DNA from: Leucothrix mucor DSM 2157
GTDB lineage: Bacteria > Pseudomonadota > Gammaproteobacteria > Thiotrichales > Thiotrichaceae
Reading direction: 5' to 3'
Assembly (NCBI RefSeq): GCF_000419525.1
Contig: NZ_ATTE01000002.1
Span: 1 to 64,000, forward strand
DNA: 64,000 nucleotides
In this document: positions 36,478 through 43,974 of the stretch, one piece after another
How the letters are laid out: the number at the start of each line of letters is the position of its first letter
Position numbering within the stretch: position 1 is the stretch's first letter
Program-made: the position numbers and the translations under genes
The notes under the pieces: generated by a model
What the model was told of the DNA's origin: nothing
Seen by the model: only the letters and a program-made list of their open reading frames with translations
Databases searched by the model: none

Positions 36478-36851
36478 GGTTCCTTTCCCTTCCCAAATTG
36501 GGCTAATTTATTCATTGAACGTTGCGTAACTGATTTTCTATCGGCTGTTGCTGGTTCGGTTGCGGGCTGCTGTTGAGGCTTTGGTTTTAACTTTTCCAGC
36601 GCTTCTGGTTTTACTACCGGTGTCGTCTGAGTCGCCGATGAGGCTATTTTCTTACGGGCTCGGTACAGCAAGGTTTTAAAGCTCGCAAGGTCAACAGTGA
36701 CGGTCTCTGCAATCGCTTCATGAATGGCGGCAACCTTGTAGCCTTTATCCTGAGCATCGCGGATGCTTTCATTCAATTCGCTAATGATAGAGACCAGGCT
36801 TCTCTGATTTGCTCCTTCCAGTCTTTCTAGTTGGCTAATTAACGCTTTCAT
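36474..36851 (-). CDS. StbA/TraK-like DNA-binding protein
   Basis: 125 residues. The helical N-terminal half (NESIRDAQDKGYKVAAIHEA, VDLASFKTLLYRARKKI) has the small TraK/StbA-type DNA-binding pattern (helix-turn-helix-like 'G-Y-xx-AI-E...FxxxLxRA'). The C-terminal half is Lys/Pro/Gln-rich and probably disordered. TraK of RP4 bends oriT DNA; StbA of R388 binds direct repeats upstream of its operon. It is the first gene here, behind the palindrome at 36886. Confidence 0.65.
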   Translation of the reverse strand: MKALISQLERLEGANQRSLVSIISELNESIRDAQDKGYKVAAIHEAIAETVTVDLASFKTLLYRARKKIASSATQTTPVVKPEALEKLKPKPQQQPATEPATADRKSVTQRSMNKLAQFGKGKEP

Positions 36852-36885
36852 TATTTTTTTGCTCGTTCCTTAAATGTTTACTATT

Positions 36886-36897
36886 TGTTTGCAAACA
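36886..36897. promoter_or_regulatory. Palindrome TGTTTGCAAACA before the StbA-like gene
   Basis: A 12-bp perfect palindrome 35 bp upstream of the 36851 start, within AT-rich DNA that probably holds the promoter. It could be the binding site of the StbA/TraK-like protein. Confidence 0.5.
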
Positions 36898-36977
36898 TAC
36901 GCTGATTGTCAGAACCGTGCAAAACCCTGCTTTGCGAACGCCGCGCAGTATATTCACTCCCCATGAGGTTCCTTGTG

Positions 36978-37008
36978 AGCCCACTTACAAAGCGGGCAGA
37001 TATCCTGA
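36978..37008 (-). other. Candidate oriT/nic-like motif
   Basis: TATCCTGA (37001-37008) resembles the IncP/MOB_P nic core YATCCTG|Y, except for the final base. It follows a loose GCCC/GGGC inverted repeat and lies just upstream of the TraK/StbA-like gene, where oriT sits in RP4. No MOB_P relaxase is seen in the window, so this may be chance. Confidence 0.22.
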
Positions 37009-37097
37009 CTAATGACATTCGCCAGCAAACTAAGGCAATGCCTGTAACCTTTTTCAAGCCAGATAATTATATACAGTTATATAACTATACATCAATA

Positions 37098-37385
37098 TAT
37101 CTGTATAGGTATACAACTATACATATATGTAACTGTATAGATATGCAACTGTATAGGTATGTAACTATATAGGTATGCAACTGTATAGATATGCAACTGT
37201 ATAAATATGCAACTGTATAGGTATGTAACTGTATAGATATGCAACTGTATAGGTATGCAACTGTATAGATATGCAACTGTATAGGTATGTAACTGTATAG
37301 GTATGTAACTGTATAGATATGCAACTATATAGGTATGCAACTGTATAGGTATGTAACTGTATAGGTCCATAACTGCATAGATGCA
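37098..37385. repeat. Eighteen-unit 16-bp tandem repeat array (probable partition centromere)
   Basis: Eighteen head-to-tail units of exactly 16 bp, consensus YAACTGTATAGRTATG, with degenerate extra units in 37069-37097. Unit-to-unit changes are almost only C/T at the first base, G/A at position 12, and an occasional A for G. Two units make 32 bp, three helical turns. It lies about 120 bp past the end of the RHH gene and 520 bp from parA. This is the expected form of a parS/parC-like centromere bound by a ribbon-helix-helix protein. Confidence 0.85.
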
Positions 37386-37506
37386 GTTGGGTACTTTCTC
37401 TGGGTACGTGAAATGCTAGCGAGGTTAGAACAAAAAGCGGGGAGGGGAGGGGAGGGCGACCCGCCAAGTCGTGAGCTTGGCGAGTCAGAGCTTAAATCTG
37501 GACTGA

Positions 37507-37899
37507 CTAATCCTTGTCTTTTGAAGACTTGGCAAGAGGAGGGAGGCCACGATTTTCAAATAGTCGATCCACGCCTTCCAAAATCAACCGAGTAATTGAT
37601 GTGCGCTCGTGATAAGACAGTTCCCTTAACTTTTCATGTGCTTCAGCCGGCAGCCCCAGTGAAAAGTAAGTTTTGCTTTCCTTTTCACCTGTTGAAGTAG
37701 GGGAGGGGGCTTTCGGTTTTGCCTTTGCACGTGGCTGCTTTGCCGCTGGTGTAGTTGTTGATGCACGTTGACTAGCTGGTTTTGCAACTGTCTTTGTTTC
37801 TACCGCTGGCGTATCAACTTCAGGCTCAGCTGTAGTGCTTGATAAATTTTTCAATGCAGAAAGACCTGCTGCTTGTTTTTTAGTCTTATTCACGCTCAC
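37507..37899 (-). CDS. Ribbon-helix-helix partition protein (ParG/ParB-like)
   Basis: 130 residues. A basic, disordered N-terminal ~80 residues (KPASQRAST, PAAKQPRAKAKPKAPS) precedes a ribbon-helix-helix domain: KTYFSLGLPAEAHEKLRELS, YHERTSITRLILEGVDRLFE. Ribbon-helix-helix proteins with mobile N-termini (ParG of TP228, omega) bind centromere arrays and stimulate ParA. It overlaps the ParA stop by 4 bases, so the two form one operon. The likely DNA target is the array at 37098. Confidence 0.82.
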   Translation of the reverse strand: MSVNKTKKQAAGLSALKNLSSTTAEPEVDTPAVETKTVAKPASQRASTTTPAAKQPRAKAKPKAPSPTSTGEKESKTYFSLGLPAEAHEKLRELSYHERTSITRLILEGVDRLFENRGLPPLAKSSKDKD

Positions 37900-38522
37900 G
37901 CCGCTAACCTCTTACTTTTCTGTTTAACCCATTTGTATAAGGCAGTTACCTCATCACTGGCTTTATCTTTAGCATCATACTCATTCACACCCTCACCCGT
38001 TGCATAAGCAAGCTTGTAAGCTTTACGTTCAACAGTGAAAGGTTTTGCAACCAAGCCTAATGCAGATAAACCTTCTCTGGCACTCACTTGATCCTGCCCC
38101 ACAGAAGGGCATCGAGTTAAGACAAATGCATAGTTTTTGTTGTTCCGCTTCAACAGGTCGACCGTAGGGTATACCGCTTCTATATCAGCTAATGAAGGCT
38201 GACAAGGTACCAGACAAAAAGTAGCAGCAAGAACTGCTTGGTTGTCTTGTAAAGACTCACGACCTGCTGTATCGATAATAACTAAGGTATAACCATTGGC
38301 TTTAGCCAACTTAATACCTTCTGACACTTCATCAGGTTTAAGTCTTACAAGAGCAGGGGCCTCTTCTTCACGACGTTCCCACCAGCGAGACGCACTATTT
38401 TGAGGATCTGTATCGATAATCAAGACTTTTTCGCCTGCTTGCGTCGCTGCAACGGCCATATTAGTGGCCAATGTCGTTTTACCAGCTCCGCCTTTTTGGC
38501 AGGCATAGACCCAAACTTGCAT
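37896..38522 (-). CDS. parA: ParA partition ATPase (ParF type)
   Basis: About 208 residues with the start at ATG 38522. The longer frame to 38672 has no ribosome site and adds a low-complexity tail encoded by the AT repeats. Deviant Walker A KGGAGKTT near residue 10, LIIDTDPQNSASRWWERR, and a Walker B-like strand LVIIDTAG. The length fits the short type Ib ParA/ParF class. It segregates the plasmid by forming ATP-dependent gradients on the nucleoid. The promoter region overlaps AT repeats like those of the array (38524-38565), implying autoregulation by the RHH protein. Confidence 0.9.
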   Translation of the reverse strand: MQVWVYACQKGGAGKTTLATNMAVAATQAGEKVLIIDTDPQNSASRWWERREEEAPALVRLKPDEVSEGIKLAKANGYTLVIIDTAGRESLQDNQAVLAATFCLVPCQPSLADIEAVYPTVDLLKRNNKNYAFVLTRCPSVGQDQVSAREGLSALGLVAKPFTVERKAYKLAYATGEGVNEYDAKDKASDEVTALYKWVKQKSKRLAA

Positions 38523-38523
38523 T

Positions 38524-38565
38524 GTTGTATAACTCCATAAATGTATATATGTATAACTATATAGA
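38524..38565. promoter_or_regulatory. Array-like motifs at the parA promoter
   Basis: TATAACTCCATAAATG and TATAACTATATAG match the 16-bp array units, with AACT boxes 24 bp apart (one and a half units). They lie just upstream of the parA start, so probably form an operator for the RHH protein. Confidence 0.65.
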
Positions 38566-38733
38566 CTTGTGACCCCAATTAAAATAAGTGCATCTAACAC
38601 ACTGCATTTAATGGAATGGTAGAAATCAAAGTCGCAAGCAGCCCGTTGGCTATTATTGCGTGAAAACATCAATCAGCCATACCAAAATAGCTAACGAGAC
38701 CTGTATACGCACAATATTACTTAATGTTGGTAT

Positions 38734-39035
38734 GCTTCGCACCAGGCTCCTACAGGTTCCGCTTCGCTTCATCCCCGTGGGACAAGCCTTCCTGATCCTT
38801 TACCCCTCTGATCCTTCCGCTGCGCTGCACTCTCTCCGTACTCCGTTTGGCGGCTAGGGGCATTTGCCCCGCGCGCGGATAAAGAATGCCCTACGGCTAA
38901 ATACTCACTTGTTCAGATTCTCTTTATGGCTTCGCCACGTCGCTCTCTTAGCTGCAACTTCCGTTTTAGTTCTTGATCCTTTCTACCCCCACGCTTCGCC
39001 AGCGGGTCAGGTTTTCATTCGAAAACCACTTTCAA
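38734..39035 (+). repeat. GC-rich leader repeat upstream of radC
   Basis: Two modules. The first (38734-38850) is GCTTCGCACCAGGCTCC, TACAGGTTCC, CTTCATCCCCGTGGGACA, GATCCTTCCGC; it is shared with 40778, 49554 and 62909. The second (38870-39035) is CGCGGATAAAG, CTCACTTGTTCAGATT, CTTAGCTGCAACTTCCG, CGCCAGCGGGTCAGG; it is shared with the ardC leader. It ends 49 bp before the radC start and can be read as a structured RNA leader. Confidence 0.65.
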
Positions 39036-39083
39036 AAACACGCCGACCGGTTAACCGGAACGGCAAAACCGGAGAGAGACCCG

Positions 39084-39716
39084 ATGATCCAAGAAACATT
39101 AGCCTTAACCTTTGAGAGCTACAGCGCGAGCACCTTTAATTCAGCCGCAGAGTGCAGCAAGCGCGGGCCGCGTGAATTGTCAGATGTGGAGTTAGTTTCT
39201 ATGCTGTTTAGACTTGATTTAACAGCATCCGCGCAGTGGTTAGACCAAATGGGGAGCCTGTCCGCATTGGTTAATAGCTCAGACATGGCTCAGGCTGTTA
39301 TGGAGTTTGCAAGCCGCTATATTAAGGAGGAGATTAAACGCGGTGAAGCTTTGACCGACGTTAATGCTGTTCGTCAATACCTAACAACTCGCTTACGAGG
39401 GTATCCTTATGAGGTGTTTGCATGCTTATTTCTAGATAATAAGCATCGTGTGATCGAGTATCGGGAGCTATTTAAAGGCACCATTGATTCCTGCTCTGTT
39501 CATCCCAGAGAGGTTGTTCGCCAAGTCATTAATCACAATGCGGCGGCAGTTATTTTTGCCCACAATCACCCATCAGGTATGACTGAGCCTAGTCAGGCAG
39601 ACCACCGAATCACTGATCGACTAAAAGAGGCTTTGGGCATGGTGGACTGTCGGGTACTTGATCATTTTATTATTGGTGACGGAGTAACGTCATTTGCAGA
39701 ACGAGGCTATTTATAG
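39084..39716 (+). CDS. radC: RadC-family DNA repair protein (JAMM domain)
   Basis: About 210 residues. Start ATG 39084 with GGAGAGAG 5 bases upstream; an upstream start at 38973 would read through the leader. It contains the JAMM metalloprotease-like motif HNHPSGMTEPSQAD with EVFACLFLDNKHRVIEYREL before it. The N-terminal HhH-like part is reduced (RELSDVELVSMLFRLD). RadC proteins are typical plasmid/phage genes; the function in repair is uncertain. Confidence 0.92.
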   Translation: MIQETLALTFESYSASTFNSAAECSKRGPRELSDVELVSMLFRLDLTASAQWLDQMGSLSALVNSSDMAQAVMEFASRYIKEEIKRGEALTDVNAVRQYLTTRLRGYPYEVFACLFLDNKHRVIEYRELFKGTIDSCSVHPREVVRQVINHNAAAVIFAHNHPSGMTEPSQADHRITDRLKEALGMVDCRVLDHFIIGDGVTSFAERGYL

Positions 39717-39844
39717 CCCAAGTGAAGCGCGATATATCGCGCTGAAGCTGACGGATGGTGAAAGACTTCACCATCCGGTAAGATGCCGCTGTTTAGCCTT
39801 GCACTAGTCCAGCGGCAATTTTGAATCACAGATCAGGAGGTCTC

Positions 39845-40093
39845 ATGAGTGTTTATGATCCACCAAACCCCGAGGAGCTGCGGGAGATATTACAGACCTT
39901 AGGATTATCCAGAAGTCAGGCGGGAAAGTTGGCAGATGTCACCGGTAACCGCATTGGTAAATGGTGTTCTACTGGTGCAGCCATGCCGTATAGTGTCCTT
40001 TTTACAATTGTTGCGAAACATTGTAATTTACAGCTATCAGAAGCTGATTGGCGAAGTGAGATTAAGGCTATTTTTGAGAGGCAGGGCGAGTGA
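39845..40093 (+). CDS. Small XRE-like DNA-binding protein
   Basis: 82 residues. Start ATG 39845 has AGGAGG 4 bases upstream. The helix-turn-helix LGLSRSQAGKLADVTGNRIG followed by KWCSTGAAMPYSVLF looks like a compact XRE/Cro-type domain. It may regulate radC or neighbouring genes; it lies 128 bp after radC. Confidence 0.75.
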   Translation: MSVYDPPNPEELREILQTLGLSRSQAGKLADVTGNRIGKWCSTGAAMPYSVLFTIVAKHCNLQLSEADWRSEIKAIFERQGE

Positions 40094-40199
40094 TTTCCCT
40101 TACGGCTTCTCAAGTCTTCGACTTGGTTCAGCATATCGGTAATCCATATCCTTTTTAAAAACGTAATAATGTTTAGTCAGTTAAATAACAAGGTATAAC

Positions 40200-40631
40200 A
40201 TGAGCGAGATTTCAGCGTATTTAGAAGAGCACAGACCTGCAGAGCAGGAGACCATCGGTGGTGTAATTATTAACCCTAAACAACGCTCTGGTTTTGATGA
40301 CACACCCAATGAAGATCGTGATCGTTTAGAGATTAGTGACTGGTGGGGAAAGCCCTATATCCGAACTTACAAGTGGGGAGATAACCTAGAGTCATGGGAG
40401 GAACATGTAGCTCGAATGAGCCAGTATCCTGATGCAAAGGTTCGATCAAAAGAGGACTATGAAGAAGATATGATGGAAAGAAAGCAATCTTGGTATGCGT
40501 CTTTTCCAGAAGGTATTAAGTATGAAGTACATTGCCTGAATGGTGGAGCTTGGGATAGGCCAACGTTCTGTGGTAAGTCCAGCAACCTAGAGGGTGCACT
40601 TCAGATAGTGAAAAGTCTCATCACTGAATAA
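40200..40631 (+). CDS. Hypothetical protein
   Basis: 143 residues, acidic and soluble. Distinctive features are a Trp-rich middle (SDWWGKPYIRTYKWGDNLESW) and a C-terminal VHCLNGGAWDRPTFCGKSSN. The ATG has AAGG 6 bases upstream. It follows the XRE-like gene by about 100 bp and may share its transcript. I do not recognise the family; it looks like accessory cargo. Confidence 0.65.
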   Translation: MSEISAYLEEHRPAEQETIGGVIINPKQRSGFDDTPNEDRDRLEISDWWGKPYIRTYKWGDNLESWEEHVARMSQYPDAKVRSKEDYEEDMMERKQSWYASFPEGIKYEVHCLNGGAWDRPTFCGKSSNLEGALQIVKSLITE

Positions 40632-40777
40632 GAGATTGTAGATTAGATGCTCGCGGAGCAGGGAAGGGCGCTATTTTGAGTCAGTGCCCTTGCATTCTGA
40701 CCTTTTTCAGAGAACGAGCCGGTGACTTTCTAGTTGCTGGTTCGATGCCATTTAAGGGCCTTCTTTTTAGTGGTTGT

Positions 40778-40882
40778 GCTACGCAGCAGGCTTCTTCAGG
40801 TTACGCTATCGCTTCATCCCTGCGGGACATGGCCTTTCAAATCCTTCACCCTTCCGTGCTACGCACTCCGCAATCCTTGCGA
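40778..40882 (+). repeat. Leader repeat (module 1) without an obvious downstream gene
   Basis: GCTACGCAGCAGGCTTCTT, CTTCATCCCTGCGGGACA, CCTTTCAAATCCTTCACC, GTGCTACGCACTCCGCAAT. Closely related to 49554-49672 and 38734-38850. No plus-strand gene follows until 42698, so this copy may be orphaned. Confidence 0.6.
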
Positions 40883-41003
40883 CGTGGGGTCCACGCAGTG
40901 CCGAGTGATTGTGTTTGTCGTAATGCTAGGCCTGGATGCTTTAACCTTTCCAGATAAGTTATAAGCTATTTCTATAACAACCTATAAAAAATACAAATAA
41001 AAA

Positions 41004-41047
41004 CCTAGTTAGAATAGGTTCGGACAAGAAAAGACGTTCTAACTAGG
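41004..41047. other. Inverted repeat
   Basis: CCTAGTTAGAA (41004-41014) and TTCTAACTAGG (41037-41047), an 11-bp perfect inverted pair with a 22-nt loop, in a 400-bp gap without genes (40950-41339). Role unknown; no T-run. Confidence 0.4.
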
Positions 41048-41339
41048 GTGTACCTTAAATATAATGTTATGAGCGGTAACGTCAGCATTAATGGATGCAT
41101 TTGGTCCGATGATTGCATTAAGGACTCACCGATTAATGAGTCGCTACTTGGACTTTTGGTAGAAAAGAATGCAGTGAGTGGAAAGCACGGGGGCTGACGA
41201 TAAAACTACATCAACCATCAAACCACCTTTTACCCCGAGATGGCTTGATAGTTTTCCTTAAAAGACATTTTTTCAATTTCAGGTTGCCATTTCGCACACA
41301 TTTACTTGAGTTTTGGAGTAAACACCTACTAAATTTGAT

Positions 41340-41891
41340 TTATAACCCTAGTCGCTCTGGATTCAACTCACTGACGACCTCTGCTAAATCTTCATTAGCC
41401 TGGGGTGTTATGAAAGAGCCGTCTTTAAAGTGCTCATAGAACGATGGGATGGAATAGGTTCCGCATAAGTTTGCGTCAAAGAACGAAACCGTATTAGCCG
41501 CTATTTCAAGTAGTGACTGCCCCCCTCTTGGCCCTGGTGACGTCGCAAGCAGCACCAAGGGCTTGCCTTGATAGACTTTTGGATTAATCCGAGAGCACCA
41601 ATCAAGCAGATTTTTATAGGCTACTGTGTAGTTTCCATTATGTTCAGCAAGTGAAATCAGCAAAGCATCCGCTTCTCCGATTTTATTAAAAAACCTCATG
41701 GCACTTTCCGGTTGGCCGAGTTCCTTCTCAGCGTCTTCGCTAAACAATGGCAGCTCATAATCATTTAAATCCGCGATTTCCGTCGAGTAGCCGGTAAGCA
41801 TGGATGCTGCGTGCGTTACGAGTTGTTTATTTATTGAGTTGCGACTATTTGAAGCCGCATAAGCAAAGAGCTTAGGGGTGTTGATTGTCAT
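41340..41891 (-). CDS. NADPH-dependent FMN reductase-like protein
   Basis: 183 residues of the flavodoxin-like NADPH-dependent FMN/quinone reductase family: N-terminal KLFAYAASNSRNSINKQLVT phosphate-binding loop, ADALLISLAEHNGNYTVAYK and LVLLATSPGPRGGQSLLEIA. It probably reduces quinones or flavins using NAD(P)H, in the cytoplasm. It is co-transcribed with the pirin gene (15-bp gap), divergent from an HxlR regulator; the set fits a response to electrophiles or quinones. Confidence 0.88.
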   Translation of the reverse strand: MTINTPKLFAYAASNSRNSINKQLVTHAASMLTGYSTEIADLNDYELPLFSEDAEKELGQPESAMRFFNKIGEADALLISLAEHNGNYTVAYKNLLDWCSRINPKVYQGKPLVLLATSPGPRGGQSLLEIAANTVSFFDANLCGTYSIPSFYEHFKDGSFITPQANEDLAEVVSELNPERLGL

Positions 41892-41906
41892 TGTGACGTG
41901 TTTTCC

Positions 41907-42587
41907 TTAGTGATTTTCATAAATAAGCGCCAGACCCAAGTCAGGGCCGGCGGTGAGCTCTAGTGAGCTACCTTCGATTAAATCGCCTTTCGCTACGGGC
42001 ACACCATTTGCAGTCGCGTCACCCTGCGTGATAAGAACTATAAATGGTTGAGGCACTGCTACTGATTTTCCAACAGCTAAATAGCCCACCTTGCAAACCA
42101 TATTGCTATTGAAGCTCCCATCCTCGCCGCCAAGTACGGTTGTTAAACCATTGTCATCGATCTTGAAATTTTTGTAGGCTGGCTCCAAGCCATTTTGGGG
42201 TGGCTTAAACCAGATTTGTGCAAAGTCAGCAGCAGTATCACGGAGGTTAAATTCGGAGTGCTGCATCCCTGTACCAGCGCGCTGCACCTGAACCTCAGGT
42301 GCGTGGATCGCGGTGCCATCACCAAGCGTTCCTTTGTGCCCCACGCTGCCAGAGAAAACCACACTAACAATATCGACATCATGATGCGGGTGTAACGGTG
42401 CACCGTCATTAGGTAAAAACTGACCGAGTGCTAAGTAAATAAAGTCTCCAAGTCCATGACTAATGTCTGTGCGTCCTCTGGATCGTGGCCATAAATCTGG
42501 GTTTTGAACCATGTGGCGTTCAGTAATTCCAGCAAAACCGCTCTGGGGTAGGTCGTCATAGTGAATGACTCTTTGGGTAGTGCTCAT
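41907..42587 (-). CDS. Pirin-family (quercetin dioxygenase-like) cupin protein
   Basis: 226 residues. Pirin signature parts are visible: LYLALGQFLPNDGAPLHPHH-type metal-binding cluster, HDVDIVSVVFSGSVGHKGTL, the PEVQVQRAGTGMQHSEFN motif, and a C-terminal cupin repeat. The metal ligands HPHHDVD and H-x-E are kept. Some pirins degrade quercetin; the real substrate is unknown. It is the first gene of the reductase operon. Confidence 0.9.
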   Translation of the reverse strand: MSTTQRVIHYDDLPQSGFAGITERHMVQNPDLWPRSRGRTDISHGLGDFIYLALGQFLPNDGAPLHPHHDVDIVSVVFSGSVGHKGTLGDGTAIHAPEVQVQRAGTGMQHSEFNLRDTAADFAQIWFKPPQNGLEPAYKNFKIDDNGLTTVLGGEDGSFNSNMVCKVGYLAVGKSVAVPQPFIVLITQGDATANGVPVAKGDLIEGSSLELTAGPDLGLALIYENH

Positions 42588-42697
42588 GGGGGCTTCTCCT
42601 AATGGCTATGATTTACTCGCCCTTGATTACGAGGGTTCATTAGTGTTAAATATTGCATATTAGTTATTTTTTTGTAAGTAGGTACATTTTTGTAACC
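42588..42697. promoter_or_regulatory. Divergent promoter region, pirin/hxlR
   Basis: 110 bp between divergent genes. The repeat TTGTAAGTAGGTACATT, with a further TTTTTGTAAC just before hxlR, is a likely HxlR operator, since HxlR-type regulators usually control the divergent operon. Confidence 0.5.
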
Positions 42698-43057
42698 ATG
42701 GATATTTCAACTAAGAAAAGCCTAAAGGGAACGATCGAAGCAGGTGAAGAGTGTCCTGTAGAAATAGCAATAAGAGTCGTCGGTGGGCGCTGGAAATGCC
42801 CAATTATTCATCACTTATTGACCGGTACGAAGCGCTTCAATGAGCTTCGTAAGCTTATACCTGCTGCATCCCAGCGCATGTTGACTAAACATCTGCGTGA
42901 ATTAGAGCAAGACGGGATTGTTCTTCGTAAAGTCTATGCAGAGGTACCGCCGAAAACTGAGTATTCACTGACGGATGTGGGCGAGTCGTTAGAGCCAGTT
43001 TTGTGGGCAATGCACGATTGGGCTACTGCGAACTTTGTTTTGGACGCAGATGGCTAA
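42698..43057 (+). CDS. HxlR-family transcriptional regulator
   Basis: About 119 residues. Start ATG at 42698. The HxlR winged helix is clear: EECPVEIAIRVVGGRWKCPI, RFNELRKLIPAASQRMLTKH, LRELEQDGIVLRKVYAEVPP, KTEYSLTDVGESL. The N-terminal Cys, as in redox-sensing HxlR proteins such as YodB, is present. It probably represses the divergent pirin/FMN-reductase operon and releases it on electrophile or oxidative stress. Confidence 0.92.
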   Translation: MDISTKKSLKGTIEAGEECPVEIAIRVVGGRWKCPIIHHLLTGTKRFNELRKLIPAASQRMLTKHLRELEQDGIVLRKVYAEVPPKTEYSLTDVGESLEPVLWAMHDWATANFVLDADG

Positions 43058-43459
43058 GTTAATTAGAAAATTATTCTAAGAAAGTGGCTTAAACAAGGTT
43101 GAATTCGTCTGGACAAGGGTACCAAAAGTATTGAAAATCACCTTTGATTTTTTCGCCAAGACATAATCCTGCGATCAGTAACTCTATAGAACTTGTGCCG
43201 GGTTTCAGTTCTGTACCTGAAGTTTGGGCAAGCTAAACATAACATCGATTATGCGAAACAGCGGTCGGGTAGCCTAGGGGGTCGAGCCTGTGACTGCCTT
43301 TGTGCATGGTAAATCCGAAGAATAAAAAAAGGTAGTGGGTTACCTTCCAACAAAGGGACGTGATGCGACATCACGCTGATGTCGGTACGCGACCTGATCC
43401 ACGCTGGTGAGCATCTTAGCGGGGCATTGAGTCAGGAGGGCGCTAATCAGTTCTGCCCG
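43058..43459. other. Non-coding region after hxlR
   Basis: About 400 bp with no gene. It includes short inverted segments near 43370-43400 (GATGCGACATCACGC, ACGTGATG repeated) and a GC-rich stretch (43262-43300). I see no tRNA or known RNA motif. Confidence 0.35.
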
Positions 43460-43573
43460 TTATTTGTCATCGTGATGAGTATCATTGTTTTTATGGTTCA
43501 ACCAATAGGCAAAGCTGATAAGCCCTATCAGCACGAGCCCTAATATCAGCGTAGAAAATTCTATAGTAGTCAT
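43460..43573 (-). CDS. 37-residue single-pass membrane peptide
   Basis: MTTIEFSTLILGLVLIGLIS followed by FAYWLNHKNN and a His/Asp tail. One transmembrane helix (residues ~8-24). The start is supported by a strong Shine-Dalgarno (AAGGAGGAG, 3-4 bases before the ATG). It lies 75 bp from the Cys-rich gene at 43648 on the same strand. Function unknown. Confidence 0.6.
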   Translation of the reverse strand: MTTIEFSTLILGLVLIGLISFAYWLNHKNNDTHHDDK

Positions 43574-43647
43574 GTCTCCTCCTTGTTGTGTCTATAGTTA
43601 ATTAGACATTAGAGAGATAGATCAGGCCTTAACCGGGTCAACAGGCA

Positions 43648-43887
43648 TTACCGGATATATTGGGGCCGTAGTGTTGCATGTTTAAAGCTGTAGCACTCGA
43701 CCGTACAAAAGAAGCAACCATTCACTTTTCTAAAATGCTGACGCGCTTCAAGAAGTGCTTCTTGACACGTCACGAACGCCCCTAAGAATATCCGATGATC
43801 GCCTGCTGGCAGACAGCTGCACTCAAATGTGTGAATATCATGAGTACCCTCCGACTGTTTGTTTTTGTCGACAAAATAAAGATTCAT
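43648..43887 (-). CDS. Small Cys-rich protein, divergent paralogue pair (left)
   Basis: 79 residues with the pattern MN-L-YFVDK, S-G-HDIH-x-x-x-C, DHRIFLGAF-x-TCQEA, GCFFCTVEC. It is the mirror partner of the gene at 43975, which shares MNVYFVNK, IHQANCNYL, HRRIYLGAFSTCQQA and GCHICSVSC. The four Cys could bind metal. The starts lie 87 bp apart on opposite strands. Similar 'IHxxxC...LGxFxxCxxA' proteins of unknown function are common in bacteria. Confidence 0.65.
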   Translation of the reverse strand: MNLYFVDKNKQSEGTHDIHTFECSCLPAGDHRIFLGAFVTCQEALLEARQHFRKVNGCFFCTVECYSFKHATLRPQYIR

Positions 43888-43974
43888 ACAAGTAGTTCGA
43901 AATAATCATAAAAGTCATGGTGTGCAAATACTGCCCTACATTTGTACCATGCTCAGCTAAGAGCAGAAACTAGA

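Noticed and set aside
37085-37467. Three overlapping minus-strand reading frames of 79-100 residues rich in Tyr/Ile/Val
   Set aside because: They are read-throughs of the 16-bp repeat array in three frames (48 bp = 16 codons). Low complexity; not genes.
38660-38857. 65-residue plus-strand frame before radC
   Set aside because: It lies in the leader repeat with no ribosome site; treated as part of the leader.
40676-40957. 93- and 76-residue frames in the 40778 leader
   Set aside because: Fall in the repeat; no Shine-Dalgarno.
43262-43340. GC-rich patch considered as a tRNA or RNA
   Set aside because: No cloverleaf, anticodon arm or CCA; no known RNA motif.
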